Source: Alligator mississippiensis | Lineage: Eukaryota > Chordata > Crocodylia > Alligatoridae | DNA: 64,000 bases | Assembly (NCBI RefSeq): GCF_030867095.1 | Contig: NC_081832.1 | Location: 62,109,444-62,173,443 of the forward strand | Direction of reading: 5' to 3' | Shown here: positions 47,547 through 59,400 of the stretch, in pieces | Numbering within the stretch: the stretch's first letter is position 1 | Layout: each line of letters starts with the position of its first letter | Program-made: the position numbers and the translations under genes | Notes under the pieces: generated by a model | Databases searched by the model: none | Seen by the model: only the letters and a program-made list of their open reading frames with translations | Told to the model about the DNA's origin: nothing

Positions 47547-50500
47547 TCACCTTCGGATGTCAGAGAAATCGGACAGTTCATCTGCCCGGTCAATGATCCC
47601 GTGTGCCCCTTTGGGACTGTGGACTCCTGCTTTCACGCGGGTGTGAGCACTCAAGTGAACCTTGCTACCTCTCTCTCCCTTAGCTGCTCGCGAGCTCTCC
47701 CGCTGGTCAGATTCGGGATGGGCCAGCAAGTCCCCACGGTTGATGGAGGCTCTGCTGGCTTCTTCTGGCTTCTTCTCAGGACCCAGGGTGACATCACTAT
47801 GCACAGATGAGGTACAGAAGCTCAGGATGGAGCAGAGGCTTCCCCAGTTCTGTTCACACTGGGCCTGGACGCTTCTGGTGATTGCCTTTTTCACCTCCTC
47901 CCCACAGGTAAGCAAGATGTTCACAAGGTCAACGTATGGCCTGAAGGTAAATCAAACAGCAGGAGAGGGCTTATTAAAGAACGAACTGTGTTACAGTATG
48001 CATGGGAGTAAGGCCACTGACTGACACGGACAGGTCATTCTGCCTCATTCTTTCACTCACCAGCCACACTTACTGAGCTTGCTACAACTAAAACTCAGGT
48101 CCTTTTACAGCACCTCCAGCAGGTAAACAAAAGATATGCAAGACCCATATTACCACCTCTGAGCAAGATATTTCTGCCTGGTAGATCCATTAAAGAATAT
48201 CAAGCCTGTGCTGCACTGGACTCCCTAGACTAGAATCACTGTTAAAGTTTGTGAAATGAGAAATCAAACAGCAAGCCAAGATTTACACCTTTGGCCGATA
48301 GGAAAGAAAAACATAGGATTGAATACACCTCCTTTGTCTCTCTGGAGACAGACTATTGTGACCATGTCCAGACGAGTGCAGCTGTGCAGTATGTGGTGTG
48401 TTCAGTTGTTCTCCATACTGCAAGGGAGCAGTGGGGGGGTGGGAGGAGGTTGACCCCTGGATAGCAGAAAAAGAAAGCGGAGCGGTGTATGCGCGAGCAA
48501 CGCATGCTGCTCAGAACTGGAACCTGGCTGGCTGGAGCCATGCTGCAGCTGCCAGCCAGGCTTCTTGCTGTGACTGCAGCTCTGGGAGGCCCCCAGGACC
48601 CCAGATATGGCTGCTGGGGCCAGCCCAGGGCCAGCCCAGTGCCCCCAGGATCCCAGATATGGCTGTTGGGGCCAGCCCAGTGCTCCCCTACTCCACCCAG
48701 AGTAACTTGCTGTGCACCACAGGGCATGGCAAGTTACTTGCCATGTGGTACAAGTTCCTTGTACAGTGCACCTTGTACATAGGTGAACCACTGCTAGTTG
48801 CCCCTGGGGACCAAATGTCCATGCACGTGTGGACATGGCCTGTGTGTCTAAAGCAAGTCTCTTAATTGATCTAAGAGCACCTGATCTGAGCATCAGCAAA
48901 GGATCCTGAAGGAAGCACTTTGTAGGTCTTGCCAAATAAAATTAAGACTATATGCCTGCAGGGATGAGTGGGGAAAGCTCTGGACAAATTTTATTATAAT
49001 TGTATTATAATAATATTTTTTATAATATGAATTTATTATACAACATACTATATAATTATTATATAGAAATACATTTTTATTATTGTTACTGTTATTATTA
49101 TTTATTAAAACAGGGCTTACTTTTTTTGGGATTTCCTTTTACTTTCCAGAGACTCAAAAATAGGTTAAGTCTTGAAGGTCTGGCCAAAGAAAATTAAGGC
49201 TATATGCCTGCAGGGATGAGTGGGAAAACCTCTCTGGACTCTTTCTAGAGCTGGCCGCAACAAGATACTACAAGGAAAAATAGTGAAAAGTTTCTTTGAC
49301 TAGACTTCAGCTTCCAAGTGTGAGGAAGTACTTGTGGTGATGAAACTCAGATGGATAGAAATTAGATGGAAAAAGTGATTAGGTCCCATCTAGTCCTTCT
49401 TAGAGAGCAGTCAGAAGTAATTTCTCCCCTGTAAAATACTCCTGGTGTTCTCATCCTCCCTGGTCATGTCTACATGTGTGCTTTACCGCAGAGTAGACTA
49501 ATTTGTTCTGTAGTAAAACATCACCGTCTATGTGTGTACCACAATTAGGGTGAAGTAGACTAATTTACTCCAGTGTAGGATAGTCCCTTCAGACACAAGT
49601 ACTATCCTATGCCTGAGTAAATAACTACAGTTAAATGCACGTGTAGATGGTGACGCCGGCACAAATTGTGTCCCATCAGCCAAGTAAGCAGGGGACCAGC
49701 GTCTAAGCTGCTCCACTCAGGCTCAATTTGTTCCTGTCACTAGGTACACATTCAGAAGCTGTGCCTGGATTAGTTTACTCCAGCGCAAATTGCACCAGAG
49801 TACATTCAGTCACATTAATTGAACATGTAGATGCACCCCCTATGTAGCTGCTTATGATAGTTAATATTTAAGAAGAAAATCTACAGACAACCGTTCAGGA
49901 AGAAATCTACAAATATATTCTAAGATAAGGAGATACCCTTAATGACACTCAATACTGTGATGGTGAGCTGGGTATAAAAACCTGTTTTCAAAGCTCTGCC
50001 AATACATTAGCCACTAATTTAGTGGTCTGTCACTCTGCCTGTCTCAGAATGGCACTCCTCTGCTGTGGCCCCCCCAGTCTTATTCATAAGTCAAGGTAAG
50101 TGACCCAAAAAACAACTGAGTTCCTGACCTATCAGGTTCATAAAATGTGTAGCTAGTTTCAGAACACTGCCTGGCCTAGCAGTGTCATTTATTGTACCAG
50201 TCAGGGTCTTTCTTTCACACTTTGGAGAAGAAATCAAATGTCATGCCTCAGGGCATAAACTGACCACCTGCCTGAAATGTGAGGAATTCCACCTACTGGG
50301 AACAACAATGAACTACTGTGTAGTTATTCCTCTGAGTTTAATCATCTTCCTTTGCCTTCCCCTGTTATTGGCCTCTGTCCTCCTATGCTGAAATGAGGAT
50401 ATTAGGATAGATGGACTGATGATTTAATTCCTTCTAGCTGAGAGATCTGGGCATCCAAATGGAAAACACAGTTTATTACCATCCTGGGTTGTCTCACCAA

Positions 50501-53500
50501 CACTTATTCTATTTCTTTGCAGGATGACCAGAGATGTAAATGGGCTGCCTGTTGGCTATTCAAAGGAGACACACAGCAAGAAGATTCCTGCCCCACCAGG
50601 GCAAATGACTCAAGGATTTGGGGGCTAACCAGGGAGCGCAGGCCAGATATTTATTGCACCCAGCACCTATCAACGTGCCACGTAAGCTACATACTGTTTG
50701 CACTATTTATTTACAACTAATGGCATTGTGTTCACATGGTGCACCATGGTCTGTGACTAGATGACCAGATAACTCTGCTGAGTATAAGGGAGAATATTTT
50801 TAAATTCAGGGACATGTCTTGTGGGACAGTGTCTTCAAGAGGTGCCAGCAGGACACAGAGTAGTTCAGCTGTTAGCAGGCAGACTGGGAGAGCCAGTGGC
50901 TCTAGTTTTAGCCTTGGAGACCTCTGGCTTAGGTCAGTAGTAATTCAGGTGATTCACATATGCCTTAAATATTCTTTAGGATCAGCAGGCCCAAGTGAAG
51001 CACAGTATAAGAAGGGAAAATGCCTGATTTTGGTGTTGTGTCTGCTTACACTGAAGCTGAGTCTGGCACTTGGAGAGGTGCTATGTTATCTTCAGCTATT
51101 CATACTACTGGTTACAGATGAGCTCTGTGTATGAAGGCTTTCCCCCAAAACAGGCAAAAAAGGCAGGGGGGAATGAAGAGAACAAGCCGAGTTGGACGGC
51201 CAAAAAGCTGAAAGTGGCAAGATTTTATCCCCGCTATTTTGAAACTGAAATTTAAAATTGAATTATCAAGCTCCATGTCTCCCATTTCTTTGAGGGAAGG
51301 AGCATGGGGGAACTTACCCCATATTTGGAGGCTTAACTAGGGTCTTGTTATTTTTAAATTATTTGGCATAGACCAGATCCTGGAAAGGCATTTGTTGAGA
51401 CCATTCCCAACACCATAATAAACAAATGAACTATAACCTGAGAGGTGTCCTCAGGGTGCTCTTCAGCAAATACATTAAAAGGAAAGGAGTAATATAAATA
51501 TGGCAAAAGACAGGTAAAAGAATGAGCTTGAATAATGCCTTACTCCAACTCCACAGTTTTGTCTTTCATCTAGAGCAGCAGATGTGAAGGAACTTGAGCA
51601 CATGCTATGTGATAAGCCTCTAAAATGAGCCTGTGAGAATTTTACTTATATCCATTAAAAACTGGATGTAGGCTCTTCAAAGTCTTCAGAAAAACTGTGT
51701 TGTTGGTATGACAAAGAGTGGTTGGCAGCTGTGCCTTTAATGGGTATTTAGAGCCTGCCAGAGGATTGCTCCTTGTCTGTCTCCTTTACTTTGCACTACC
51801 CTCCTAACTACAGTCCTGCCTGTAAGAGATCTTGTGATATGAGCACTGGGTTGGGAGTTCAGGGCCTGGATTTGTTCCATCCTCTGCCATCCATGTGCTA
51901 ATTGACTGTGGGCAAGCCACTTGATTAAAAAAAATTTAAAAGCAGCCTCTGAATTTGGGGATCTCACTTTTGAGGAGTGCAGTACGGAAGAGTGAGGGTC
52001 TGTATTAAAGCTGCTAAGGATCCACAGCTCTGCATGAAAGCCATGGAAACTAGACGTGGCAGCTGCACAGCCAACATGTCCCAAACTAAGGCCCCCAAAC
52101 TGGAGGCCACTTTTGAAAATTCTGGCCTTAACCTCTCTGTAAAACAAGGATAATTTACTCACCTTAGTGAAAGACTGCGTGATCCAGGAATGAGGAGTGC
52201 TAGGACAAAGGATATAACCAAGGACCCCCAATTTACAGCCTATTAATGCAGCTCCCAAAATGTCCACAGAGAGGTGCTGTTGTGCAATATGAAGCACAAC
52301 TTCCCTTGGCTCCCCACTGGAAGGCAGGCTGCTGTCCCCACTGCATGCTCATTCCCAGCTCCTCACTGGGAGAGACACCACAGCTGGTAATGCAGAAAAG
52401 CTATGCATCCTAGCTTCAGAAGTGTCCATGTTTGTGAAAAGAGCAGCACTTTCAGGGCACCATGTTGAGTTTGAAAAACTGCATTGAACAATGCTCCATT
52501 TTGGGGCAAGTTTGTGTCAAAGCTGCATTCTCCTTGACTGCAATACGTACCTTAAGGTTGGGATTTTCACTAGAACCAAAGGGAGTTGGGTTCCCAGGTT
52601 CTTTGAAAAGTCCACCTTACGAGTGCAATCCAAGCAGTTATGTGATACTTGACCATTGTCTATAGGATTGGGGAATTTTTCATTATCTGATTGAGAAGGA
52701 GAAGTCACTGAGGCACAAAAGGAAGATGCCCTTAAATACATTTTTTCTAGGCTGTGACTGAACCTCCCTGCTTGTGGGCACAATGTCCACATGTAAAAAA
52801 AGCATCCCTTCATGTTTTGTATTGCACATGGATAGCAGGGTGCAGATGACAGCACTTAGTGCAAGTGCCCTGCAGTGGGAACAAGCATCACTGAAACCTT
52901 CTGACATGCTAGTACAAGAGGGTAAAAATGGATTTTGTTGCAGGTGGAACTGGACAGAAAAAAGTATGTTGCTCATGGAATTTCCAGGAACAGACTTTAT
53001 TTGTTTATTTAAAAAAAATCTGTCCCTGGGACTGGAATAAAGAGGATCTGAGTTGTTGCAAGTTAGAATGACAGGAGAAAAAAAGGGAGGTGGTGGGAGA
53101 AGATGGGACCATCCCATCTGTGTGATGGGACATGAGTGGGATTAAAAACCTAGTCTGTCTCTAATTTGTACTTGATTTATTATTGCATTTTAGCAGTTTA
53201 GAAAATGTCTGCAAAAACATGCAGTTGCCAGTCAGAGAGGCTGACATCTGCACTCCCCAAAGGGGAGAGGAACTATTGAAAAAAATTGGTCTTGTGTGTT
53301 GTTTTATATGCATTTATGCTGCTATCCATCTCCTTGGCAAGCATAAAAGGTTGATACTGATGGCTCTGAGTGAAGTCCAGGACATTATTATTTCAGTGGC
53401 ACCTGTAGATACCTTGGTGTATGTTTACAAAAGAAAATAATTGTTGTCAAAATATTACCTAGTGCAAATGTGTCCTTGCCTACTTCACTTGTTTTACTCC

Positions 53501-56500
53501 TTTTCTCCGTCTGCATTATCTATTAAAATACAAGATCTTTAGGATAAGGACTGAGCAAATTTTGAGTCTGGAAAGCACCTGGTATATTATGAGACGAGTA
53601 AATACTAGTGTCGTATTTGCAAAGAAACTGTAAAAAAAGATAGATCCCAACTTTAACCTGTTTCTTCCATTTCCATGGTCAGAGGTATTCTGATTAATAC
53701 TGATTGCTGGGTGATTGGAATGGGAGACAGCAGGTGGGTTTTGTTTCTCAGCAATGGTCCCAGGCTTGTCCCACCCAGACGTGGCTTGTATCTTTCTAAT
53801 AGGATTCCTCCAAGACCCAGGACTAGGGTAGGTAGACTAGGCACAGGAGTAGGCTCCCTGGATACTTGTACTTACTCGTGCTGCAGCAGGTCTTTGAAGT
53901 GAATCATTTCCACAATGACTTGGACGTTCTCCTTGGCAGCTGAGCAGAGGTCGTGCTTCAGGTAGCATTCCCGCTGTAACTGGAACACCATCTCTTTAAT
54001 GGCAGGGCATTTGCGGCTGATACAGCTGAATTTATGCCTCAAGGCATGAGCCTTACACTTCAGAGCATCTTTGATGAATGATTTTCCCTGCGAAGGAAAG
54101 GAATGGAGTAGATCTGTACTTTTGTCCATTAAGCACACAAGGTGATTTACGCTCAACTAGCTTTTCCTTCATATGACCATGTCAAGGGTTATTAGGCTGC
54201 TAAGGATATTTGTTAATGACTTTTCCCTTCCTCTTCTTTTTATTTCTTGGTCTCTAAAGGCCATGTCAGGTTGTTCTGTCCTACCCTTCTAGTAGGATTG
54301 GATGCTGCTCCTGAGCTACTTGCGTGGGGTTCTCTCAGTGGTCATGCAAAACGTTTCATTGCTTCCATCCACTAGCTGAGTGGCTTGTCTCTACAGCAAT
54401 GCCAGCTCTTGCTAACCTTGGGGAGAGAGAGAAACCTCCTTTCCAGACAACATAGCCCCCAGCTTAATGGTCTCTCATTCTCCAGGGAAGAGTCTCAATA
54501 TATCTGGAATCTCCAGATCAACCCAGCCCATTACTTTCAAACACATCTTTATAAAGTGGCTAAGTCCATAGAGTTCTTAATAAAGACCCTTTATTCCACT
54601 GGAGGAAAAACAGGCATCAGTGTTTTCTTCTCCCCTCTCTCACAACTCTACAACAGAAAAGAATCCCAAATCAATTCTAACAGCCAACTCTCATGAGCAA
54701 ACCTGTTGGTGTCTGTGTCTGACGGAAGGAGAACACTGCAGTTTTAAGCTTCCGAAAGGGATTATAGACAACAAGAAACTTATATTAAAGACAATGCGGG
54801 AGACTAAGATCATGTCCTTTTCAGAATCTTTGGTGATGCCTTCTTTCAGTGCCCCTTTCTACTATTAGATCACAAAGTGATTCACAGGGCATGTATATTA
54901 TCATTCTCTTCGTGACTATACTCAGCTTTTCTTCTTGAATGGCAGGTGTATGGTAGTGCTGTCATGTTGCCTTCTTTTTTAAGCAGCCTCAGCCTAACCT
55001 AGCTGCAGAACATTTTATTATCTGTGAATCAGATGGGGCAGTCTTTGAATTCATTCACTTTGGATCGAAACTTGTGTAACTCCATTGTAATCAACTGAGG
55101 GATTTGTAGCATCAGGTGCATCTGAGAGCCGCTGTTAGGTCCCAAGTTCTTTTGGCTGCACACATTTCCCCTGATGCTAGAGCTACCTCGGACACGGCTT
55201 CTTTCCCTTCCAAGCATTGCATGTATATAATCAACATATAGCACAGCAGATGTTAAACATGTACATAACAACTCATAATACTCCCAAACGTGACACAATT
55301 TTCTCTTTGGAGACAGAACGCAGAGGGAAAGGAGAATCATGTGACAAATTCTAGACATGGTGTCTATGTTGCGCTTTTAGGAGATGCTCAAATACTGTAG
55401 TGAGGAAGCTTGTTTAAGAAATTAAAGAGAATAATGTTAGTGGGAATTGCACTGGGGCATGTTAGGAGACAATCTGCCCCCCATGATGCTCAGTGCTTTT
55501 GCACTACAGTAGGAAAAAACTGCATGCAAAAAAGCCCTTGTTCCCTTTTAAAGATATCTGGGTATCCAATGGGAAAATTGTTTGCTGACAGTTTTGCAGT
55601 ATTGCTACAAACATGACTGGTATTCCCAGTTGCTACATCTACAAACTCTGCATTTGTTGATAATATCTATACTGTGCAACGCAGTCATGTGAAATTCATG
55701 TGTTGGAGCATGGCAATTACCGCGCCCCAGCAGCTTCCTGTGTCTCATATCAGTGTCCCCATACTTAAAAATGGTGGCGGGGGTGCTTGAACTAAAGCTC
55801 ATTCGATGAGCTTTACTTCAAGTGCCCTCACTGCCATTTGTAAGCAAGGGGACACTGATACATGAGATGCGGCAGCACTTTAATTAGAGCGGTTCTTGGA
55901 GCCACTCTAATTAAAGTGCCCTCACACCTGGGAGCATATGTAAAAGTGCCCTAGGGCTGAGATTTTTTTTCTTTTTTAAAATATGGCCAAAGTCCCCAGT
56001 TTTAATCGATATCCCTGACCCCTTATGTGTTTCTGCAAATTACAGCCTACAGTTTCCAGGTCTGGGGCATTCTTTTCTACTAGGCTGGTGCCACTGCCCA
56101 GCTACATGGCATGGCTAGATCTGCAAAACGGCTCTGTTTTCCACCACGCTCTAGAAAGCGCATTCGGTTGATGACTTTAGTTAAGTTATACTATAAACTG
56201 CATGGTCAAGCCAAATGCCGCTGGCCCGTCGTAATGTTCTCTTCTCTCCCCACTGAAATGGGAGAGTAGGTTTACAAGACATAATAACAGGATGCTTCAG
56301 TGATGCATAAATGGTCTAGGGAGAAAATGGAGACAAATTTAATACCGCATACCGCCTAAAGAATGTATTTGAACCAGAGGATTACACAAATGCAGCTTTT
56401 GGGAGATGCCTAAGCTGGTTCTGTGCAATTTTTGCAGCAATTTAACAACTGCACTTTGGATAAAATTTTCAGAAATGCTTAAATGATTTATGAGCCCATG

Positions 56501-58608
56501 TTGGGTTTCAAACGCTTGACTTCTGAAAATGGGACTTAGGAGCCTCAGTCACTTAGATGTTTTGGAAAATGCAGTCCATCTCTCCAGTGGAGTTTGATCA
56601 GCTTTGTCAAAAGGTAAAGTTAAAGCGTGACATCTAGACTGTATATACACATAGAAGTTGTTTTATCATCATAGATGCAACGGACACTTAAGAAATAAAG
56701 GGACATACAATAATTTCTCTACCCTGAAGAACTTAACAGTATTTCAGAGCATTTGGCAGAATGCCCATTAATGTCAATGAGCTCAATCCTACAGTCCTTA
56801 ACAGGCTTTCTCTTGCATCAGGGCTGCAAGGAACTATTGATTATTCTGAATATCTCCAAGTTTGTTACCCAGGGCACCTAGGAAAAAATTCTCTGCTGGA
56901 GGTACAGCTCATTATGAGACAGATTCTGTTTCCTAGGACTAGTTAAACAGTGTGCATATATTACTCAGCTCTTGGGGCTTGATTCATCACCATTTAAGTC
57001 AATAGGAGTTTTTCTATTGAGCTGAATGGGAGCAGGCTCCACAAGCTTTGGTTGCATACATGTAACTCACTATGAAGAAAATGCAAACTGAGCATCTGAG
57101 AGTGGAGATCTAGTCCTTAATGAAAACCTGATTTCAAAGATGCATCTGAACTAATTCACTAAATTATACATTAAATAGAGAGGCTCTCCCCTATGCACTT
57201 CTGGGGATTTCAATGTTTCTTTTGGTTACCTGGGCATCGAATTTTCCAGCGTTGTGTAGGAACGTCATGCAGATCTCATGTAAGCCTCGGATCTCACAAG
57301 AGTTGTTTTCAAAGCATTCAAACACGCCGCATCCCACATCACCAGCATTAACCAGGCAGTGCTGAATTTCAGCTGAAATGAGCATAGATTACAGTTAATT
57401 TGTAGAACTCTTCACACATGGCAGTGGTGGTCGTGGGGGAGAGGAGTTATTTTGCTCAGATCATCAGTTCAAAGGAAAAAACACATGTGACAACAGTTAT
57501 TGTACCCGCAGCATGCCCACTTTTGGCAGAAATTAGGCCAAAACTTGCATGCATTCTGTTATGGAAATGATATCCAGAAAGTAAATGCCAAATCCACTCT
57601 CCTTGCAGCATAGCCATTTTCACTGAAGATATGCCTAATGCTGTTTCATTCTCCCTGAGCATGTCACAGGCCTGATCCTTAGAGCTCTTCCTCTGCACAG
57701 TCCTCCCTTAACTTCAAACACTTCAGTGAGCACTGCAGACGGGGCTAAAATTCCTTGTTTCCTGTCTTCCGACTACTCCGACACCACTAAGTATCAGGGT
57801 CTCGATCTTGCCTTCTCTTGAAATCGGCAAAGGAAAATCCTACTGATTTAAACGAGGCCAGATCCTCTTGTCCCAAATGTTGCATAAACGCCACTCCCCA
57901 CCCCCTCCATCTGCTGCCTTCCAAATGCAAACTTGCATTGAAGAATCCAGCAGCTAGATGGATCTGCTACCTGAGTATCAATGCCAGCTTACGCTTCTCC
58001 CCCGGACTCGTATGGCAGCCGGAGTGTGGCTGCGCTTCAGGTACTGACAGATGCACTCAAAAAATCCCACCCCGGTCCCTCGCATTTCCCAGCGCTTCCA
58101 GCGCGGCCGGACCCTTGAGGCACCAAGTCACATAGGGGCCCCGTGCTCGGGCTCTGCCCTCCTTGGCTAAGGGGGCCGGCGTTAGACCGGGCAAGCCCTT
58201 CTCCTTCCCGCCGCCCCGGCTCGGCCCAGGAGCCCGCGTGCCCTGCCCTGCTGCCCGGCCCCAGCCCAGGGGCGAGGCGGCGGCGGCGGCGGCGGCGGCT
58301 TCCGAGCCCACCTTGCAGCCGGCGCCGGTCCCGCGTCCCCGGCAAGGGGCTCGCACGTGGCGGCGGCTGCAGCTCGCTCCGCTCCGCTCCGCCCGGCCCG
58401 GCCCGGCCCGGCCCCGCTGCATCCCCGCGGGGAGAAACTTTGGCGGCCGGCACCTACCCGTGTTCTGCAGGCTGAGCCGCCCCTTCTGCTGCGGGCCGCG
58501 CTCCGGCGGCCCCTCCGGGGGGTGCGTCGCCTCCGTGCCCAGCGCCGGGTCGAAGCTGGCCAGCACCAGGGCCAGGGGCACGACCTTGCGGAGCAGCTGC
58601 GCGCACAT
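47547..58608 (-). CDS. STC2: Stanniocalcin-2, secreted glycoprotein (4 coding exons)
   Basis: Coding exons are complement(58458..58608), (57230..57372), (53876..54087) and (47547..47940): 151, 143, 212 and 394 nt, giving 299 residues against 302 in human. Donors are GTAGGT, GTAACC and GTAAGT; all acceptors end CAG. STC2 is a secreted disulfide-linked homodimer that inhibits the protease PAPP-A, so restrains IGF release, and is induced by ER stress and hypoxia (known for the family). A signal peptide (LLRKVVPLALVLASFDPALG) covers residues 1-24. The core motifs EIQHCLVNAGDVGCGVFECF, GKSFIKDALKCKAHALRH and CEQNWGSLCSILSFC are stanniocalcin hallmarks. An N-glycosylation sequon NNS lies at 73-75. 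I count 14 cysteines in the mature part; C210 corresponds to the dimer-forming cysteine near the C-terminal third. The histidine-bearing acidic/basic tail ends SDFSDIRR, which together with PYVDLVN and the tail length marks STC2 and excludes STC1. The start is the first in-frame ATG before the signal peptide. Very secure. Confidence 0.97.
48360..48840. mobile_element. MITE with CATGTCCA-type ends, in STC2 intron 3
   Basis: GACCATGTCCAGACGAGTGC at the left pairs with ATGCACGTGTGGACATGGCC at the right (48821-48840). The interior contains two tandem copies of GATATGGCTGCTGGGGCCAG-type sequence near 48603 and 48656. Related TIR wording occurs in the neighbouring element at 49462. Confidence 0.65.
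48924..49239 (+). repeat. Local direct duplication of about 60 bp around an AT-rich tract
   Basis: Copy 1 (48924-48985) and copy 2 (49175-49239) share AGGTCTTGCCAAATAAAATT/AGGTCTGGCCAAAGAAAATT and TATATGCCTGCAGGGATGAG, and both end CTGGAC. The intervening 48986-49172 is mostly TTATTATAA-type sequence. Confidence 0.8.
49462..49838. mobile_element. MITE in STC2 intron 3
   Basis: GGTCATGTCTACATGTGTGC at the left is answered by GAACATGTAGATGCACCCCC at the right. Internal blocks such as GTAGACTAATTTACTCCAG and GGATTAGTTTACTCCAGCGC repeat. The CATGTCTACA start recalls MITEs frequent in crocodilians (Chompy-like, from memory). Confidence 0.55.
51837..52172 (+). mobile_element. MIR-type SINE, interrupted
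   Basis: GAGCACTGGGTTGGGAGTTC, CTCTGCCATCCATGTGCTAA and GACTGTGGGCAAGCCACTT are a MIR core at 51840-51925. The expected continuation, CTTAACCTCTCTGTAAAACA with AGGATAATTTACTCACC, appears only at 52128-52165. The 200 bp between them include the old repeat word AACTAAGGCCCCCAAACTGG, so a later insertion split the SINE. Confidence 0.65.
55741..55920. mobile_element. Double-hairpin MITE in STC2 intron 2
   Basis: A near-palindrome with arms of about 60 bp meets at 55801-55806: left TCATATCAGTGTCCCC and ACTAAAGCTCAT, right ATGAGCTTTACTTCAAG and GGGGACACTGATACATGAG. Immediately beside it GCACTTTAATTAGAG (55875-55889) and CTCTAATTAAAGTGC (55905-55919) form a second, perfect 15-bp inverted repeat with a 15-nt loop. 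No coding capacity. Confidence 0.75.
56461..56575. mobile_element. MITE with about 33-bp inverted ends in STC2 intron 2
   Basis: ATTTTCAGAAATGCTTAAAT with GATTTATGAGC pairs with GGAGCCTCAGTCACTTAGAT with GTTTTGGAAAAT. The interior contains TGAAAATGGGACTTAGGAGC, a word of a common sauropsid hairpin repeat. Confidence 0.6.
57373..58457 (-). other. STC2: STC2 intron 1
   Basis: The 1.1-kb intron has its GTAGGT donor at 58457-58452 within the CpG island and its TTTCAG acceptor ending at 57373. The exon-1 side is GC-rich with a GGC run near 58275-58301. No separate gene is seen. Confidence 0.9.
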
Positions 58609-59400
58609 GATCCCGGCCGCCCCGTCCAGTCCCGTCCCGTCCCGTCCCGCTCCAGGGGCCGGCCAGCTGCGATGCGGCCGCCGCGAGGGCTGCAGAGTGG
58701 CCGCGCAGGGACCGGAGGGTGCCTCAAATATCCCCGGCAGCTCCGGTGTCACTTGAATGAAGGAGTCGAGCAGGTGTTGTCCGCCCGCCCGGCCAATCCG
58801 GGCCCCCGCGCCGCGCTGACACGCGGGGGTGGGCGGCGCCTGAGCGCCAGCCCGGGGGCCCCAAGGCAAACTCCGCGGGGGTCGCTGCAGCTGCGAGCCC
58901 GGGCACAAGCGGGTCCGTCCCCCCCGCCCCGTGCGTGTTGCACCCCCCGCCCCGCGCATGTTGCACTCCCAGCCCCGCGCATGTTGCACCCCAGCCCCGT
59001 GCGTGTTGCACCCCCGCCCCGCGCATGTTGCACCCCCAGCCCCGCGCATGTTGCACCCCAGCCCCGTGCGTGTTGCACCCCCCGCCCCGCGCATGTTGCA
59101 CCCCAGCCCCGTGCGTGTTGCACCCCAGCCCCGCGCATGTTGCACCCCCGCCCCGCGCATGTTGCACCTCCCGCAAGGATGTCCCGGGCTGGAGCATCCC
59201 CCGCGGCGGCTCCGTAACGCACCGCAGAGGTTTCATCAGCCGCCTGGGCCGGGAAGGCATCCGCCCAGCCCCAGCTGCCGCCCGCCAGCCCCGCTCCCCG
59301 GGGTCTCCCTGCGAGACGTGACCCCGCGCGGCAGCACCATGGCTCCGAGCGGCTGCCTCTGCTTGGGGCTGGTCCCGGCTCAGGCAGGGCTGCTCTGAGA
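58080..59400 (-). promoter_or_regulatory. STC2: STC2 CpG island, 5' UTR and promoter region
   Basis: A dense CpG block surrounds exon 1. The 5' UTR start is not determinable from sequence; a long 5' UTR would be normal for STC2. The minus strand reads GGGATATTTGAGG at about 58721-58733, a weak TATA-like word 115-125 bp upstream of the ATG. A 22-bp minisatellite lies inside the upstream half. Confidence 0.6.
58927..59170. repeat. 22-bp minisatellite, about 11 units, upstream of STC2
   Basis: Units of the form CCCCGCGCATGTTGCACCCC recur every 22-23 bp; core starts are at 58931, 58954, 58977, 58999, 59021, 59044, 59066, 59089, 59111, 59133 and 59156. Two variants alternate: GCGCATGTTGCAC (7 copies) and GTGCGTGTTGCAC (4 copies). 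The array has no stops in several frames, which produces spurious open frames on both strands. It lies 0.32-0.56 kb upstream of the STC2 ATG. Confidence 0.9.

Larger units (their letters stand above)
47941..53875 (-). other. STC2: STC2 intron 3
   Basis: The 5.9-kb intron lies between the GTAAGT donor at 53875 and the CAG acceptor at 47943-47941. It carries two MITEs (48360-48840, 49462-49838), a local duplication flanking AT-rich DNA (48924-49239) and an old SINE (51837-52172). No further exon is expected in the family. Confidence 0.85.
54088..57229 (-). other. STC2: STC2 intron 2
   Basis: The 3.1-kb intron has its donor at 57229 (GTAACC) and the acceptor CAG at 54090-54088. It contains a strong double hairpin (55741-55920) and a MITE (56461-56575). 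Confidence 0.9.

Noticed and set aside
47547-58608. STC1 as alternative identity
   Set aside because: The His-containing C-terminal extension ending SDFSDIRR, the PPEGP segment after the signal peptide and the overall length are STC2 features.
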